Source: Piper betle
Lineage: Eukaryota; Streptophyta; Magnoliopsida; Piperales; Piperaceae
Length of the DNA stretch: 64,000 bases
Direction: 5' to 3'
Assembly: GCA_033002965.1 (NCBI GenBank)
Contig: JAURVB010013591.1
Coordinates: forward strand, 1-64,000
Both the position numbers and the translations under genes were made by a program. Of this stretch, positions 60,824 through 64,000 are shown one piece after another. Under the pieces are notes generated by a model. That model ran no database searches, had not been told where the DNA came from, and was given only the letters and a program-made list of their open reading frames with translations. Position 1 is the stretch's first letter, and every line of letters begins with the position of its first letter.

Positions 60824-60894
60824 CCAAGGGTTAGCTTTGATACCACTATTGGTATCAGAGAACATATGCCAAGAGTTGACTTTGATACCACTAT
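60824..60894 (-). other. Duplicated primer binding site of the gag-only element
   Basis: Next to the 5' LTR the minus strand reads ATAGTGGTATCAAAGTCAAC (60894-60875). A second copy, ATAGTGGTATCAAAGCTAAC, lies 45 bp further in (60849-60830). Both are initiator-Met-type sites. The LTR-adjacent copy should be the one used. Confidence 0.8.
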
Positions 60895-63773
60895 TGTAAC
60901 ACCCCGTTTCGGCTCACCCGTGAACCGACCCGAAAATGTCACCGGCGACTGAACTGTTCGCTAATCTACTGGGTTCGGTTAAGCTGACCCGGATCTGCCC
61001 TCGGCGTCTCAAGATGGAGATGCAAACATGAAATGCATGAATGGGAACAATTGGGTTCTAACACAGTCCTACATGCATGCTATGATGTACAAGCAAAAAT
61101 AAGACAAAACAATAAATGAGAAACCAAAAGAAAGAGTTTCCCCTAAAAGTACAATAAGGGCCAACCTGTCCACAACAAAGGTATATAAATATTTTATCAA
61201 AATACAACAAAATCTAACAATCTACTTCGGCATTCCATTATTATCTCATTTGTTTTCATCTAAGCCGAGGCTGAACTCCAAGGCTCCCTGCACATTCACA
61301 TCTATCCGTTCATTTCATAATAGACAATTCATCAAGACAAAAACATTCTAACAATCATTCACACAGCATTAAACAACCATCATTATACATTACACGCGGC
61401 AGGTACATGTGTGCGTGGTTCTGTGCTGCTCCTCCGCAGTCCCAACAGCTTTCATTGCTCGCATTCCTCACCTACATATATATAGAAAAACCGTAAGTAA
61501 CGAGTGTTACCAGCCCGAAAAATAACTAATATCAATCTGGCACAGGAGAGCAAACTCTCCTGTTGAATGAAAACCATATACTTCCTCAAGAACTCTCATC
61601 AGAGCACATACGGGAGCCGTCGCCCTTGGGTCGACAACGTCCCCTTTTCATTCTCATTCTCATACCTTGCCCATTTCTCTATCACTTCTCGCATCAAATC
61701 TCATTCCTTTCCGCCCTCTGCGCTTTCCATATTACTCCTGGCCTTGAGCACGAAGGCCGAGTGCTCTCAGGCAGTTGCCTTTAGTACCCTTTGAAACCAC
61801 GAGTCTAGACATGCGCTGCATTGCAGTACCCGTGAACCTCCACACTTCTCTGGGTTTGAGGAACTCAAAGGTTGAGTTGTCAGGATCCCTCGGGAAGGAA
61901 ACAGCCTGCACACCATTCCAGAGCCCACTATCGACACACATGTGCCCGCTCGCGTAGCACGGTAGTCGGATTTCTCTCATTCAATCTCTCACAAAAATGC
62001 GAAAACTATACATATATATAGGTCTAGGTTGGGATTTATGCAATAGGCCCGAAGGCAACGTGAGCTGGATTTGAAGTTCGAAAACAAACTCGAGGGATCT
62101 CATCCTCGAGGGTTATTAATCCGGAAAATTGTTAGCTAAATGGCCCGAGTTAAGTGGGATCCGATAAAACTCCACTTAACACGTCCTATACGTAATAAAT
62201 CAAATACACAGTAGAATAGCGTAAAACAGAGAACGGGTCCTAAACGGACCTGGTAGAAGCTCCAAACGGGTCCACGCGCCTAGGCGGCGAGCTCCTACAC
62301 CGTACATACACAATCAAGCTAAAAACTAACGCTCGCATGATGAATCATACATCCTATGGCATGCACACACAGTCAACACAATCACGCATCAATCAACACA
62401 CATCAACCTATATCAATTCTAGCAAGTCTACTTAGGCTAGTTTGCATTAGATCATGATCATTACCTAGTTACCCTAATTAGTTTCTTAGCCTCCATTTTT
62501 AACACTACTCAATAAAAGAAATTTCATATTTTATCTTTAATTAAATCTACATTTATATATATTATTATAACACACAATTCACCAATCCTAGAATGCAATT
62601 CTAATAATCAATACTTTCAAGTAATTAAGTTAAAATAAATTATATCTCGCGTCGTCGAAAATCGGCGACGGCTAGGGTTTCCGTTTTGTGGCTCGAAACT
62701 CGAATTGGGAACCTAGCGGTGTCCAAAGTCCGATCAGATTGGACCGGGTGCGTTCGGCGGATGATCCGACAAATTTCCCACAAATCCAATTTTCCGGCGG
62801 TTTTCCAGCGTGTGCGGCAGTTTTCCGGCGGTTTTCCGGCGGATTCCGGCAGTTTTCCGGCGATGATTTGGGACGGGGCAATCAGGGGGTCTGTCGGCAC
62901 CAGCTCGACGAGCTTGGTCCAATGGTGGTGTCAAATAGGGTAGCTGAGGCGGCGATGGCCGTCGACGGCGGCGTCGAAAATGGGTGGCGGTGGCGGCGTG
63001 CTCCGATCGGGGTTATGGCCTGCCTCGACGGCGGTCGGGATGATGAGGGAAACGTCGGCGACGGCGAGGGGGTGAGACTGGTGGTCACAGCGGCGGCGAC
63101 GGCGACCAAACGGCGGCAGAATCCAGCCTGGAGTGGCGACGGCCGAGGCGGCCTCATGGCATCGCAGCGGCGCGCTGGCAGGTGATTGATGGACGAGGTT
63201 GGTCGTGGCGGCACGGCAAGGCGGGGCGGCGTCGATCGGCGGCAGCGCAGCGTCGGTGGCGGCAGCACACAACGGCGAGGGTTTGGGGAGGGTAAGTGTC
63301 GGGAGGGAGAAAAATACCCTCAATGGCAGTTTCGTAATTAAGTATTGACTCGATTCCTACTCGAGTTAAAATAATAACTAGTTCGTAATAAATTCTAAAA
63401 AATCTAGAAAAATATGGAAAATTCTCATAAAATAAAACAAACACAACAATATCCAAATGACATGCTCTCTAACTTATAACCCATCTGAATATAATGTAAC
63501 GCGTCCTAATGCGTTATTTGGCCTAAAACTATTTCTACGATCAAACATATAAAAAGGAAAAATACTGTATACTTTCATATATTCTGATAACTCATATCTC
63601 ACCATCTTCTCGACGTTATCATTATATATTCAGGTACACCTGACTCTCATCGCTCATAACTCACGGCTGACCTTGACTCAGCACGCGGTTCATGAAATTG
63701 ACTCGACTCGAACCAACAGTTGAACCGACCGGTTCGGTAACGTAAAACCCTGACTCGAGTCACGGGTTTTACA
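60895..63773 (-). repeat. 5' LTR of the gag-only element (2879 bp)
   Basis: The plus strand runs TGTAACACCCCGTTTCGG ... GGGTTTTACA. It is full length and close in sequence to the solo LTR at 51019-53883 in reverse orientation. It carries the hairpin block at 61469-61530, the 82-codon open stretch at 61980-61732 and a GC-rich block at 62640-63290. Confidence 0.93.
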
Positions 63774-64000
63774 CTTTTCTTCTTTGGTTTTTGGGATTTT
63801 GATTTTTGGAGAAAAATGGCTAAAGAGGAGAAAGGAAAATTGTGTGGATTGAAGAAAGATAAATATTTTTTTAAGATAACCTTGCAAAGTTCTTAATCTG
63901 TAACTCGTTATTTTCTTTCTTTGTGGTTAATACCAATTTTGTAGAAAGTACAGTAAATTGGTAGTGGGAGTTTGTTATCTTATGGATCTTTTCTGTATCA
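63774..64000 (+). repeat. Part of the 3' LTR of copia element E3
   Basis: CTTTTCTTCTTTGG onward matches the E1 LTR from about 4650, up to the equivalent of the TTCTGTATCA region where the window ends. It shows that the gag-only element inserted inside this LTR. Confidence 0.9.

Larger units (their letters stand above)
56611..63773 (-). mobile_element. Gag-only (TR-GAG-like) non-autonomous gypsy-type retrotransposon
   Basis: Minus-strand order: 5' LTR (63773-60895, 2879 bp), primer binding site copies (60894-60824), gag with zinc knuckles (60580-58818), polypurine tract (58760-58747) and 3' LTR (58746-56611, truncated). The internal region is only 2148 bp and has no protease, RT or integrase. 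After the knuckles the sequence passes from a protease-start-like ALEDTTNVTGTHA straight to the GAGGACGAAATTTTTATAAG block that normally follows pol. Such elements have been called TR-GAG and must use pol proteins from a partner. The two LTRs are nearly identical over long stretches, so insertion was recent. Only the right flank is original (CTTTT, inside the E3 3' LTR). Confidence 0.9.
49268..64000 (+). mobile_element. Degenerate Ty1/copia element E3 with nested insertions (3' end outside window)
   Basis: Same family as E1/E2 but much more diverged. 5' LTR 49268-49794, primer binding site 49797-49809, gag-pol 49919-56610, and part of the 3' LTR at 63774-64000. It is interrupted by a solo LTR (51019-53883) and by a gag-only element (56611-63773) that entered its 3' LTR. 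The end of RNase H, the polypurine tract and the start of the 3' LTR are missing, removed with the left edge of that insertion. The window ends inside the 3' LTR. Confidence 0.9.

Noticed and set aside
51019..63773. One large element bounded by the LTRs at 51019 and 60895
   Set aside because: The LTRs are in opposite orientations, and the 51019-53883 copy has its own exact GAAAT duplication.

Overview
The window is nuclear DNA from a flowering plant and consists almost entirely of nested transposable elements. Signs of a plant genome are LTR retrotransposons with a tRNA-iMet type primer binding site, GT-AG introns in the one gene-like locus, plant-type Ty1/copia and Ty3/gypsy polyproteins, a hAT transposon with an 8-bp target duplication, and no bacterial gene organisation. 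The species cannot be named from sequence alone. No CRISPR array, rRNA or convincing tRNA was seen.

Layout. (1) 1-10433: two closely related Ty1/copia (Tnt1/Tork-like) elements in the same orientation. E1 has an uninterrupted 1329-residue gag-pol and its 5' LTR is cut by the window edge. E2 is a full-length but dead copy. A 148-bp spacer separates them. (2) 10434-24330: old repeat debris. It holds a diverged long LTR with a perfect 32-bp inverted repeat at its edge, two relics of another copia family (13.4-13.9 kb and 18.5-20.7 kb), and a ~3-kb solo LTR (15156-18123, minus strand) flanked by the 5-bp duplication GCCCC. (3) 24.3-26.2 kb: a TATG-type microsatellite and a polypurine tract. (4) 26238-40247: a decayed Ty3/gypsy element on the minus strand, interrupted by a hAT transposon in its 3' LTR (27325-28985, TSD TATACTAG), a long LTR in gag near the zinc knuckle (about 32.0-35.8 kb) and a 1258-bp solo LTR (36203-37460, TSD ATCAC). 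Its RT core is missing. (5) 41121-42984, minus strand: the only gene-like locus, a three-exon short-chain dehydrogenase/reductase with a one-base frameshift in exon 1. (6) 43.1-49.3 kb: AT-rich intergenic DNA with a decayed exon resembling a plant sodium/calcium exchanger-like (NCL) protein. (7) 49268-64000: a nest built on a third, degenerate copia element (E3). A 2865-bp solo LTR (TSD GAAAT) sits in its protease region. A gag-only, non-autonomous gypsy-type element with ~2.88-kb LTRs (56611-63773, minus strand) sits in its 3' LTR, and the left border of that insertion has been removed by a deletion.

How it fits together. There are no operons or pathways. E1 is the only element here that could encode its own replication proteins. 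The gag-only element, the solo LTRs and the hAT element would all depend on proteins supplied elsewhere. Related 2.9-kb LTRs occur at least four times in both orientations and share a short hairpin, a TATGTAG|GT motif and a conserved downstream block. These, with the hAT element that carries part of such an LTR, are the most unusual features. I found no clearly new biological system. The best candidates for follow-up are the conserved LTR modules, the gag-only element with a doubled primer binding site, and the hAT transduplication.
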